From Nostoc sp. FACHB-110 (GTDB lineage: Bacteria > Cyanobacteriota > Cyanobacteriia > Cyanobacteriales > Nostocaceae): a DNA stretch of 64,000 nt. Below, piece after piece: positions 48,301 to 55,458 of the stretch (positions within the stretch are counted from its first letter, which is position 1; each line of letters opens with the position of its first letter). The notes beneath the pieces were generated by a model, which saw only the letters and a program-made list of their open reading frames with translations, had not been told where the DNA came from and did no database searches. A program made the position numbers and the translations under genes. The stretch lies in contig NZ_JACJRU010000006.1 of assembly GCF_014697425.1 (NCBI RefSeq), forward strand, positions 159,142-223,141. Reading direction: 5' to 3'.

Positions 48301-48703
48301 CAGGGCGATAACGGATATTCTCGGGATGAATTTCTCCGGTTGCCAACATTGTCACTGAACTATGACCAATCTGTTGCGTCTCCACATCCACAATTGAACG
48401 CACCTTACATCGAACAAACAGTTCTCGCGCGTGTGGTGGAATATCATCAGCCGGAAAATTTAGCCCCAATAGCGAAGGTAAACGATGTTCGTAAATTGAC
48501 TCACCAACAACTTCGCCACTACCATCAGTATGAAACTGATAAATCATCACTCGGTCAGTTCCCAGGAAATTCCGTACTTCTGCCGTGGTTGTGGAGAGAA
48601 TTTCTTTTATATCTAATGTTTGTCGAATCCGGTTAATAATGCGCCGTAAGACAACTTCTTGATTTTGTTTTGTCCACAAGTTTGTATCAGTTATTGAAGA
48701 CAT
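45395..48703 (-). CDS. Multi-GAF phytochrome/cyanobacteriochrome histidine kinase
   Basis: An 1102-residue sensor kinase. GAF1 (about 30-200) is phytochrome-like with DIPPHAR and C138 in DPCHAEYL. The next domain (about 210-425) looks like a PHY domain, with the tongue motif PRMSF at 380-384, so the front resembles knotless Cph2-type phytochromes. GAF3 (about 455-620) matches red/green cyanobacteriochromes, with WNDT and C555 in CHIENLE. GAF4 (about 640-805) has the DXCF motif DTCF (C709) and C737 in LCYLKMLE. Then come a helical linker, the phospho-acceptor H843 in VAHEINNP, and an ATPase domain with DNGLGIP and GKGTGLGLSIS. There is no receiver domain. Confidence 0.88.
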   Translation of the reverse strand: MSSITDTNLWTKQNQEVVLRRIINRIRQTLDIKEILSTTTAEVRNFLGTDRVMIYQFHTDGSGEVVGESIYEHRLPSLLGLNFPADDIPPHARELFVRCKVRSIVDVETQQIGHSSVTMLATGEIHPENIRYRPVDPCHAEYLTAMGVKSCMVTPIFDGDQLWGLLVSHHSAAISLAEAELEVIQMVVDQLSIAIAHSNLLAQTHAKAERESLINRIASLLHSLPTIVLQPALEETVAAFQGSGGRLCLRNEAFQQSNGGVKSLAECLIPGSNCIKVYTCGKQPEIPEDTIYPLMEQYNVWQEHYKSGNYDVWAIADIYQTPNLRALQLAFQPTKIRSILMIPLQYRQQLVGYLSIFRDEIDTETLWAGKIDSDRRQLFPRMSFDVWREFKKAQPQQWQETEIQFAREIAQHFASAIQQQELYQQVQAFNLNLEHQVKRRTVDLQRTYEQQQAVFGVIAKIRESLNTDTIFQITTKEVCQLLKADRVSVYRFTPEWGGEFVGDFEATSPNWTNESKIAVNTIWNDTYLQQTEGGRYRHNETFAVDDIYKMGFTQCHIENLEYYQIHAFVLAPIFVGQKLWGILCTYQHSGPREWKSSEVNFLSQIAAQLGIALQQAELLMQTQQQAADLRKAAEQRQILFEVVSKLRESLDLDTIFAATAREVRRTLNADRVVVYRFDSEAELDDGEIVSEDILPGFISGMSLKIRDTCFKQKYVAFHRQGRVHVITDIHHSGLNLCYLKMLERLQVQANLVVPLVKGNELWGLLCIHQCAQPREWEVVEIQFATQVAAQLSVALEQADLLTRTQQQAQQLSEALHELQTTQTQLIQTEKMSSLGQLVAGVAHEINNPVNFIYGNLAHIREYTDDLVSMLHLYQQHYPRPHPEICDRAETIDLEFLTEDMPKTLSSMHIGVERIRQIVMSLRNFSRLDEAEMKVVDIHEGIDSTLLILQHRLKSKSDSLNIEVVKQYGNLPLVECFAGQLNQVFMNVLSNAIDAFEYHQNSIANTHQHQITIQTASSKMKENMPSVVISIKDNGLGIPEAVKNRVFDPFFTTKPVGKGTGLGLSISYQIVVEKHGGTFKCESHVGYGTEFQIEIPIKQSIHT

Positions 48704-49025
48704 TGCTGTTAAATTTAATAAATTTCAGAAAAATAAATAGTGAGTCATAAATCTGAAATTATTGTGAATTTTTTTCAATCTTTTTGTCCACAGTAAAACC
48801 ACGGTCAAAATACAGTAAATACTCTTATGTTTCTGTTACATATATTTATATTATTTATTTTCTTCATAGGTTCCCAAACAATTGACTTTTTTCAATCAAG
48901 TTTCGTGTAAAGCAAAGTTTAATTAATTAGTTATTATCGATAGTAATAAAAAAGTAGAGATATAAACTTTTATATCTCTACCTGGAAACTTTAGGATTTA
49001 TTGAAACGTGATTAAAAACGCAAAA
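48704..49025. other. Intergenic region upstream of the sensor kinase
   Basis: About 320 very AT-rich bases between two minus-strand genes, holding the kinase promoter and the end of the ArsA-like gene's transcript region. No structured element was identified. Confidence 0.45.
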
Positions 49026-50213
49026 CTAAACTCTGGCACTATCAACAAAACGAATTCTCAAATAATCATCTTCCATCTTAGCTCCACCAGGTTGGAGTGC
49101 TGCTAATGCTTGTGGCAGCACGAGATTGCGGCGATGATTGCCAATAGTAATGTTTAATTCATCACCTGTTTTACTCAGTTGAATTTGATTTTTGGGAATC
49201 CCCGGTAAATACAGTTCTAAACTGTATTGATTGTCCTCTTGTACAACTCTGAGTGTTGTTTCTTTGTAGTAAACTTGGCTGGGGTCTTCATCTTGATAAA
49301 GAATGTCTTTGAGACGTTCTAAAGCTGCTAACCCACACATTTCCTCGGAGAAAAGAGGTACTTCTTTAACTGGTAAGGGATGAAAATTTTCATGAATTTC
49401 TTGTCGATATTGCTCTTGATTTTGTTTCCAAATTTGGAAGAAGGGATCTTCTACTTCTGGAGGAATGATGCGATTAGCAACGACTAAATCAGTGGCAACA
49501 TTATATAAACTTAAATAGGCATGAGCGCGTAGCGATTCTTTGATCACCATTTTTTCGGGATTCGTCACCAGACGCACAGAAGTTTGGGTATTGTCTGTTA
49601 AGACTTTTTCCAAAGCTTCTATTTGTTCATAAAACTCGTAAGGTGCATCCATAACCTCTTTATCGGGCAAAGAAAAACCAGCAATTGGTTTAAAAATGGG
49701 TTCAACTAAAGGACGCAAGGCTACAGAGATGCTTTGAAACGGTTTGTAAAAGCGGCGCATATACCAACCGCCAACTTCCGGTAAACTCAAAAGGCGTAAA
49801 GCTGTGCCAGTTGGGGCTGAATCAATAATTAATACATCAAAATCCCCTTCATCGTAGTGGCGTTTCATTCTCACCAAGCTAAAAATTTCATCCATGCCTG
49901 GTAAAATTGCCAATTCTTCCGCTTGTACTCCTTCTAAACCCCGAGCCTGCAAAACTTGAGTAATGTATCGTTTGACAGCACCCCAGTTGCCTTCGAGTTC
50001 TTGCAGGGCATCAAGTTCTGCACCCCATAAGTTAGGGCGAATTTGCCGGGGTGCGTGTTCTAGTTCCAGATCGAAACTGTCAGCTAACGAGTGTGCCGGA
50101 TCTGTACTCAAAACTAGTGTGCGATAGCCTAGTTCTGCACAACGCAGCCCCGTAGCGGCAGCAACGGAGGTTTTTCCTACACCGCCTTTGCCAGTCATCA
50201 AAATTACGCGCAT
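49026..50213 (-). CDS. ArsA/GET3-family ATPase with C-terminal Hsp20-like domain
   Basis: A 395-residue ATPase with the deviant P-loop GKGGVGKT at 8-15, the switch region [11 protein letters not shown], and [12 protein letters not shown]. It resembles the single-domain ArsA/TRC40 proteins of photosynthetic organisms. The C-terminal 90 residues (about 305-395, [37 protein letters not shown]) look like an alpha-crystallin/Hsp20 domain. There is no arsenical pump or metal site nearby, so a chaperone role with membrane proteins is more likely than arsenite export. Confidence 0.9.
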   Translation of the reverse strand: MRVILMTGKGGVGKTSVAAATGLRCAELGYRTLVLSTDPAHSLADSFDLELEHAPRQIRPNLWGAELDALQELEGNWGAVKRYITQVLQARGLEGVQAEELAILPGMDEIFSLVRMKRHYDEGDFDVLIIDSAPTGTALRLLSLPEVGGWYMRRFYKPFQSISVALRPLVEPIFKPIAGFSLPDKEVMDAPYEFYEQIEALEKVLTDNTQTSVRLVTNPEKMVIKESLRAHAYLSLYNVATDLVVANRIIPPEVEDPFFQIWKQNQEQYRQEIHENFHPLPVKEVPLFSEEMCGLAALERLKDILYQDEDPSQVYYKETTLRVVQEDNQYSLELYLPGIPKNQIQLSKTGDELNITIGNHRRNLVLPQALAALQPGGAKMEDDYLRIRFVDSARV

Positions 50214-50292
50214 GAATAAATCTGACCTGCCTGAGAAGTTTTTACATTTATTTACATTATCGACCTTTTAAACAATTAAAGGGAACAGAGGA

Positions 50293-50348
50293 GAAGTATG
50301 AAGTATGAAGTGTGAAGTGTGAAGTGTGAAGTGTGAAGTGTGAAGTGT
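50293..50348. repeat. Heptamer tandem array, 8 units (GAAGTGT/GAAGTAT)
   Basis: Eight 7-base units of the same family as 14281 and 20914, here in the opposite orientation relative to the minus-strand neighbours. It lies 80 bases upstream of the ArsA-like gene. Confidence 0.9.
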
Positions 50349-50525
50349 GAAATTTTTTCTTTTTGCTTTTTCCTTGCATTGAGCAAAAAACAGGGTTAGT
50401 GGTGTTTTGTGTGGGGTGTGGGGGAAGAGAAAGCTATATTTTTGTACACCTTACCCTTGAAAAGCCCGCCTTTGAGGGCGATAGCATTGGTCGGGGTTTC
50501 AAACCTGAGGAAAATTAGAGGTTGA

Positions 50526-52097
50526 TCAAAGCCAATTTTGCAATGACTCAAACTGAGCAAATTCTGATTCTAACTGCCATTGAATCCGCGCGCGATCGCT
50601 TTGCCGTAAAAAAGCACTACACTCAGCAGAAATAGATGTTTTACCAGGGGTATCGCTGGCACAAGCTCCAACCATTGTCTTAAATTCCGGCGACTTCCAA
50701 AGACTATTTCCCGGAGCGAAACTATATTCTAAGCTATTGCGAGCCAGTCGCTTGAGGTCTTGATATCCTAGCCCATATCTGGTTGCTGCTAACAGATACT
50801 CATTACTCAAATCAATGCGAGAAATACCTTCATCATCGGAAGCAAGGGTCATTGGGACTCCAGCCTTCCAATACTCCCTAAAAGGATGATTATCTCCCTT
50901 GACATTCAAAATCACCTCATTACTAGTCAGGCAAATTTCAACCAACACACCGCGTTGTTGCATTTGCTTCATCAACTCAAAAGGACGCTCTTCAAAAAGA
51001 ATATCTACCCCATGTCCAATGCGAGATGCCTGTGCTACTTCTACAGCTTGCCGAATATGAAAACGTAAATGCTCAGTTGGCACTAACCCCAAAGTTAACT
51101 CTCCGGCATGAAGTGAAACCTTAACATTGGGATATTGACGTTTGAGAAATTGTAGCATCTGCATTTGTAGGGTGTAGTCGCGTAGTGCGATCGGATTATC
51201 TTCTGGGGCAACAAGATTGATCCCAACTACCTGCTTAGACGATGAAGCCAATGCAAAAGCATAAGCTAACTGAGCAAATACTTCAACAGGTGATTTTGTT
51301 CTTGTGGTTTGCTGCAAATAGCGCACCGTGACTGTACATCCAGGCTGTGCTGATGGAGTGCCGCAACCGAGTGTTTTCGTAACTTCACTCTCCAACTGCG
51401 CAATTTGCTGGCTACCGATTGTTACTAGCTTTGTTAATCCTCGTGCGAGCAATAGCTCGTGCATTTTTTGTAAATCTTGATTCCAGCCCACTTCACGCCC
51501 TAGCTGTCGCACTTCACTGCCCTGAACAGTCAGCATTAACTCTAGATAGGTAATATGCTGCGAAGCTGCCCGATTTGCTACTGACGCGACCATATCATCC
51601 CGACGGGTGGCAGAATCGGATATTGTCCCAAATCCCGCAAACGCTTCAAAAAATTGGTCGTGTCCCGATTTTCCGGCAAATTGGAGGTTACGAGTAGACC
51701 AACGATTTATGAGGGAATCATAAACAGATGTTCGGTTGAACAATTCTGAGGCGGGAAAATAGCTACTGTCCTGACTGCAAGCCTTGGGTTCAACTAAAGT
51801 TCCCGCTTGTGGATTCACACAATACCCATCAGTTGCAGCCCACTCTAAATAATGTTCTGCATACACAGCCCCACTGAGATGACTGTGAATATCTCCGCCC
51901 TTCGGCATTCGCTGTACAAATGCCCGTAAAGCGGCTGGCTGCGAGTAATGGGCTTTAAACCAACTAGCAGCTTGAGCTTCACTATCAATTGAGGACTGCC
52001 GCGAAGTAGCTGGAACTTGAGCTGCTACACTGAAGATAAAGCAGCTAGAACTTGTTAATACGCCTAGAAATAAAGATAAAGCTGCCTGTCTACGCAT
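50526..52097 (-). CDS. Exported adenosine deaminase-like protein
   Basis: A 523-residue protein with a signal peptide (MRRQAALSLFLGVLTSSSC, cleavage likely after VAAQ) and an adenosine deaminase barrel. Metal and catalytic motifs are GDIHSHLSGA, SLHAGE, RIGHGVD, SNE and LASDDEGI. It is longer than the cytosolic enzyme (about 340) with extra N-terminal and middle segments, some with paired cysteines, which fits a periplasmic or secreted enzyme of the extended ADGF-like sort. The frame opens 27 codons earlier but the ATG at 52097 begins the signal peptide. Substrate unproven. Confidence 0.82.
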   Translation of the reverse strand: MRRQAALSLFLGVLTSSSCFIFSVAAQVPATSRQSSIDSEAQAASWFKAHYSQPAALRAFVQRMPKGGDIHSHLSGAVYAEHYLEWAATDGYCVNPQAGTLVEPKACSQDSSYFPASELFNRTSVYDSLINRWSTRNLQFAGKSGHDQFFEAFAGFGTISDSATRRDDMVASVANRAASQHITYLELMLTVQGSEVRQLGREVGWNQDLQKMHELLLARGLTKLVTIGSQQIAQLESEVTKTLGCGTPSAQPGCTVTVRYLQQTTRTKSPVEVFAQLAYAFALASSSKQVVGINLVAPEDNPIALRDYTLQMQMLQFLKRQYPNVKVSLHAGELTLGLVPTEHLRFHIRQAVEVAQASRIGHGVDILFEERPFELMKQMQQRGVLVEICLTSNEVILNVKGDNHPFREYWKAGVPMTLASDDEGISRIDLSNEYLLAATRYGLGYQDLKRLARNSLEYSFAPGNSLWKSPEFKTMVGACASDTPGKTSISAECSAFLRQSDRARIQWQLESEFAQFESLQNWL

Positions 52098-52178
52098 AAT
52101 GATTTTTATATTGTTGCCATCTTTGCCAAAAATCCAACCGATATCTGCGGTAGCACTAGGGTAGCTATAACAGAACAA

Positions 52179-52685
52179 ATTTTATCCATATGCTTGGATA
52201 AATACTGATAAATGTAATTTCATAATTTTTAATTTATGTAATGTATCCTTATAAATTGACAAAGATAGTAGTCATTGAGAGTTTCATGTTTACACTGCTG
52301 AAAACAACCAACTATCAAGCTGTGTAATTTACATAAGCTATAACTTAGGGTAGATGTCTGTCAACTATTTTGATAGGTAAGTACACTGAACTTAATCAAT
52401 ATAGTTAGGACTTACGCAAAATATCTCTCAAACTCTCATTTCTCCGTGAACTCTGCGCCTCTGTGGTTCGATTTTCCGTAGCTTGTGCGTAAGTCCTGAT
52501 AGTTTCAATCTACAGCATCTGATTGTTTCCCAGGAAACCGCAGCATCATCGAGGGCTAAAAAATATCCCAAGATTGCTATATAGCTGAAAAAATAACAAA
52601 ACTTGACGCAACTTAATCGATTGCTAGACTCCCTTGCCGGAGTTATGTCATAAGTTAAAAAAGGCTGTTAAATGCAAATTAACTT
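52179..52685. other. Divergent intergenic region holding a small inverted-repeat element
   Basis: About 500 bases upstream of two divergent genes. The only structured part is the MITE-like element at 52407-52497. The rest is AT-rich with no frame that I would call. Confidence 0.5.
52407..52497. mobile_element. 91-bp MITE-like element with 12-bp perfect terminal repeats
   Basis: Begins AGGACTTACGCA and ends with its exact complement TGCGTAAGTCCT. ATAGTT precedes it (52401-52406) and occurs again one base after it (52499-52504), a possible target duplication. It has no coding capacity. The inside contains CTCTGCGCCTCTGTGG, a phrase also common in other cyanobacterial repeats. Confidence 0.75.
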
Positions 52686-53606
52686 ATGACTGCTGCTGTA
52701 CAAAATTCTCCTAACTTGGCTGTCAACTTGGTAAATGGCATTTTGGCAATCAAGCCTTTAGCGAACCTCGCCAAGCACCAAGCCCGCCAAATGATGATTA
52801 AACGTGCTGAAAGAATTGGCGTACCTTGGACAAAAGAAGTAGAGAAATTACAAGCTCGTGATTGGTCTACAGATTTAACGCAAATTCAAAATCCTCAAGT
52901 TTCCTACCCAGATTACTATTTCCATGAATTCCACGCCTACGAAGACGGAAATCTTGGTTGGAAACCAGCTTTTGAGTTAGAAGTTGCAGCTCGTACTGTT
53001 CATGCAGGAATTTGGCAGGATACTGGAGCGAAAGGAGATGCTCAACTGCGCCAAAGTTATCATGAAATACTCAAAGCACAACTGCCCAATTCGCCCCAAG
53101 ATATTTTAGACTTAGCCTGTGGTGTAGGTTTAAGTACTTTTTCTTTACAGGAAGTTTATCCCCAAGCCAAAATCACAGGCTTAGATTTATCTCCTTATTT
53201 CTTAGCTGTTGCTAATTACCGCGCCCAACAGCGACAAGCAAATATAGATTGGGTTCATGCGGCGGCTGAATCGACAGGGCTACCAGATGCCTCATTTGAT
53301 TTAGTTTCCATATTTTTGCTTTGCCATGAGTTACCCCAAGTTCCCACCCGCCAGATTTTTGCTGAAGCGCGGCGGCTGTTGCGTCCTGATGGTCATTTGG
53401 CAATCATGGATATGAATCCTCAATCTGAAATTTACAAAAAAATGCCGCCCTACATTTTGACGTTGCTCAAAAGTACCGAACCATATTTAGATGAGTATTT
53501 CAGCTTGGATATTGGGCAAGCACTTGTAGAAGCTGGTTTTCACACACCTACTATCACTAGCAATAGCCCCCGTCACCGGACTGTAATTGCACAGGTGCGT
53601 GAGTAA
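52686..53606 (+). CDS. Class I SAM-dependent methyltransferase
   Basis: A 306-residue methyltransferase. The SAM-binding motif I is ILDLACGVGLST (about 140-151), followed by ITGLDLSPYFLAVA and the motif LRPDGHLAIMDM. The N-terminal 110 residues are a family-specific helical domain with YYFHEFHAYEDGNLGW. The substrate cannot be read. The next gene's GTG start overlaps its stop codon by eight bases, so the two are co-translated. Confidence 0.88.
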   Translation: MTAAVQNSPNLAVNLVNGILAIKPLANLAKHQARQMMIKRAERIGVPWTKEVEKLQARDWSTDLTQIQNPQVSYPDYYFHEFHAYEDGNLGWKPAFELEVAARTVHAGIWQDTGAKGDAQLRQSYHEILKAQLPNSPQDILDLACGVGLSTFSLQEVYPQAKITGLDLSPYFLAVANYRAQQRQANIDWVHAAAESTGLPDASFDLVSIFLLCHELPQVPTRQIFAEARRLLRPDGHLAIMDMNPQSEIYKKMPPYILTLLKSTEPYLDEYFSLDIGQALVEAGFHTPTITSNSPRHRTVIAQVRE

Positions 53607-54558
53607 TTTAGCTTTACTGCTGTGGGCAGTAATTCCACCACTGCTGTTTTTAGGCTATTACTATCGCCGGGTTGCATTTGCTCCTTTTTACTTACGTTTG
53701 CTATGGTTCTTTGTTTTTGGGGCAATATCTGGTGTTATTGCCCTTAATTTAGAATTGGGTTTTGAAACGCTTGTTCACTCGTTTGTAGGTTGGCAACATC
53801 AGCGATCGCTTGTTGGTGTAACCTTAAGACAACTGGTAGAAATCGGCCCAATTGAAGAAGGCTGTAAGTTAGCTGCTGTAGTTCTTCCCACAATCTATTT
53901 GCAACGTAAATATCAATTACGCCCCAGCACCGTTTTTTTATTTACTATTGCAGTTGCTTTAGGCTTCACCGCCGAAGAAAACTGGATTTACTTTTACCGT
54001 GGTACAGCCTCATTTATTGACCGTACTATTGGCACGCCAGTCCACGCTATGTTTTCTGCACCTTGGGGTTACGCCCTGGGGTTTTATTTCTCTAAAAATA
54101 GGAACATCCCTACTCCCCGCCCAATTTCAATTGCCAAAACTTTCCTAAATGCTATTGTTTGTCACGCTTTGGTAAATGTTCTCTCGATTGCTTGGCGATA
54201 TCCAGAACCCCTAAAACTGTTGAGTTATAGTTTATTTCCTTTTTTGTTATGGATGTTTTGGCGGCTGGAACAATTACTGCGTAAAGTGCAAGGTCAACCC
54301 CCAATTAATTTAATTTCGGCGCGTACACCGCAACATCGTTATTGGCAAACAGGGCTAGTAATCTTTGCTCTGATGTTGGGAGGAAATTCTATTTTCGGCT
54401 GGTTTTTGTTAGCGAGAGTTGTTAGCCCTTTACGTGTATCGCAGCTTTTATATCCAAATGTTTTGCAATTTATTGCCAGTCGCTTTTTACTAAATTTGAT
54501 GTTTGCCCTTGTAGCGTGGGGAATTTATTTGTATTTAATTAATTTGCCTTATCGTTAG
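53599..54558 (+). CDS. PrsW-family intramembrane metalloprotease
   Basis: A 319-residue polytopic membrane protein. The PrsW/CPBP-like motifs are visible: EEGCK near 86-90, FTAEENWIYF, and the histidines in GTPVHAMFSA and CHALVN, which together would bind zinc within the membrane. PrsW cuts anti-sigma factors in Bacillus; the target here is unknown. I chose the GTG at 53599 (MSNLALLL) over an earlier TTG. It overlaps the methyltransferase stop by eight bases. Confidence 0.83.
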   Translation: MSNLALLLWAVIPPLLFLGYYYRRVAFAPFYLRLLWFFVFGAISGVIALNLELGFETLVHSFVGWQHQRSLVGVTLRQLVEIGPIEEGCKLAAVVLPTIYLQRKYQLRPSTVFLFTIAVALGFTAEENWIYFYRGTASFIDRTIGTPVHAMFSAPWGYALGFYFSKNRNIPTPRPISIAKTFLNAIVCHALVNVLSIAWRYPEPLKLLSYSLFPFLLWMFWRLEQLLRKVQGQPPINLISARTPQHRYWQTGLVIFALMLGGNSIFGWFLLARVVSPLRVSQLLYPNVLQFIASRFLLNLMFALVAWGIYLYLINLPYR

Positions 54559-54759
54559 CGATCGCACAACCGCAATCAATCAACTAGCCTTCAATAAAAC
54601 TTAATTTTTAACAAAAGCGGAATTTAATTTACCTATGCTACATTAAACTACAAGGTAATAATACATCTGCTTTACTATGGTTCGGGTTCTTTATGCCCGA
54701 CTGGTGCGCCAACCACTGGATTGCGCGTATACCGTAGAGTAAGAGGTCATTACCCGATA

Positions 54760-54831
54760 GTTTGATTAGCTCAGTGGGAGAGCAATTGACTAACAATCAA
54801 TTGGGCGTAGGTTCGATTCCTATATCAAACA
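54760..54831 (+). tRNA. tRNA with anticodon AAC (Val, atypical)
   Basis: A full cloverleaf of 72 nt: acceptor GTTTGAT / ATCAAAC, D stem GCTC / GAGC, anticodon stem ATTGA / TCAAT around loop CTAACAA, T stem GTAGG / CCTAT with TTCGATT. The loop gives AAC (valine, GUU). Bacterial valine tRNAs normally use GAC or UAC, so A34 is unusual. CCA is not encoded (ACCC follows). Confidence 0.82.
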
Positions 54832-54833
54832 CC

Positions 54834-54908
54834 CGAAAGTTAGCTCACTGGTAGAGCGATCGACTTATAATCGATAGGTTGCAGGTTCGAGTCCTGTACT
54901 TTTAACCA
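54834..54908 (+). tRNA. tRNA with anticodon UAU (Ile, atypical)
   Basis: Cloverleaf of 72 nt plus encoded CCA: acceptor CGAAAGT / ACTTTTA with a C-A mismatch at 1:72, D stem GCTC / GAGC, anticodon stem ATCGA / TCGAT around CTTATAA, T stem GCAGG / CCTGT. The anticodon UAU reads isoleucine AUA; most bacteria use a lysidine-modified CAU tRNA instead. Only two bases separate it from the preceding tRNA. Confidence 0.78.
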
Positions 54909-54934
54909 CCCTGTCCGGGTATAAGGACAAAATT

Positions 54935-55011
54935 TGCGGAATAGAGCAGTTGGTTAGCTCGTTGGGCTTCTAACCCGAAGATCAGTGGTTCAAATCCACT
55001 TTCTGCCACCA
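54935..55011 (+). tRNA. tRNA-Arg (anticodon UCU, atypical acceptor)
   Basis: Cloverleaf of 74 nt plus encoded CCA: acceptor TGCGGAA / TTCTGCC with a T-C mismatch at 1:72, D stem GAGC / GCTC, anticodon stem TTGGG / CCCGA (outer T-A pair) around CTTCTAA, T stem AGTGG / CCACT. The anticodon is UCU (arginine AGA). It is the last recognisable tRNA in the cluster. Confidence 0.82.
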
Positions 55012-55036
55012 AAAACCCTGTCCGGGTCAAAAGACA

Positions 55037-55053
55037 CTATCCTGTCACGATAG
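55037..55053 (+). other. Possible tRNA-Asp anticodon-arm relic
   Basis: CTATC / GATAG forms a 5-bp stem around the 7-base loop CTGTCAC, which would be an anticodon arm with GUC. No convincing acceptor, D or T arm surrounds it. It lies 26 bases after the last tRNA of the cluster, so it may be a decayed member. Confidence 0.3.
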
Positions 55054-55458
55054 CCAGTTTAACTTTAATCAAAACTCTGCATTGTAGGTTAACTATTAAC
55101 ATTACTTTGTGATGTTGGTAGTAACAGTAAAGTAGCCTGTGCAAATGTTTTCTTCTCAACTTGAGTATGTCCTTCGTTTACCTCCAGTTGGCAAGCTGAA
55201 CGGCATATTTGAGGGTTGTTGTCTTTTTTGAGATTACCTTTGGGTAGTTTAAAGAAAGTAGCAACACTCTTAATCCAGTTTTGGAGATATATTTGCCCGC
55301 AACTGAACTGTCAATACCTACATTTGCAGAGTTTTAAAATATAATGTAGTATATGTAATATATAACTACAGAGGCAGCATTAACCGTAATACATAAAGCT
55401 ATATACGCAAAGTTGGCTGGAAAATAACCCAGGTAAACTTTCTAGGCGCAACTTATCA
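55054..55458. other. Region upstream of the slipin gene
   Basis: About 400 bases, very AT-rich near 55335-55370 (ATATAATGTAGTATATGTAA). No frame with ribosome binding site and no clear cloverleaf. Confidence 0.5.

Noticed and set aside
54675..54757. Possible additional tRNA before the three-tRNA cluster
   Set aside because: Short stems such as TCGGG / CCCGA can be drawn but no complete cloverleaf forms.
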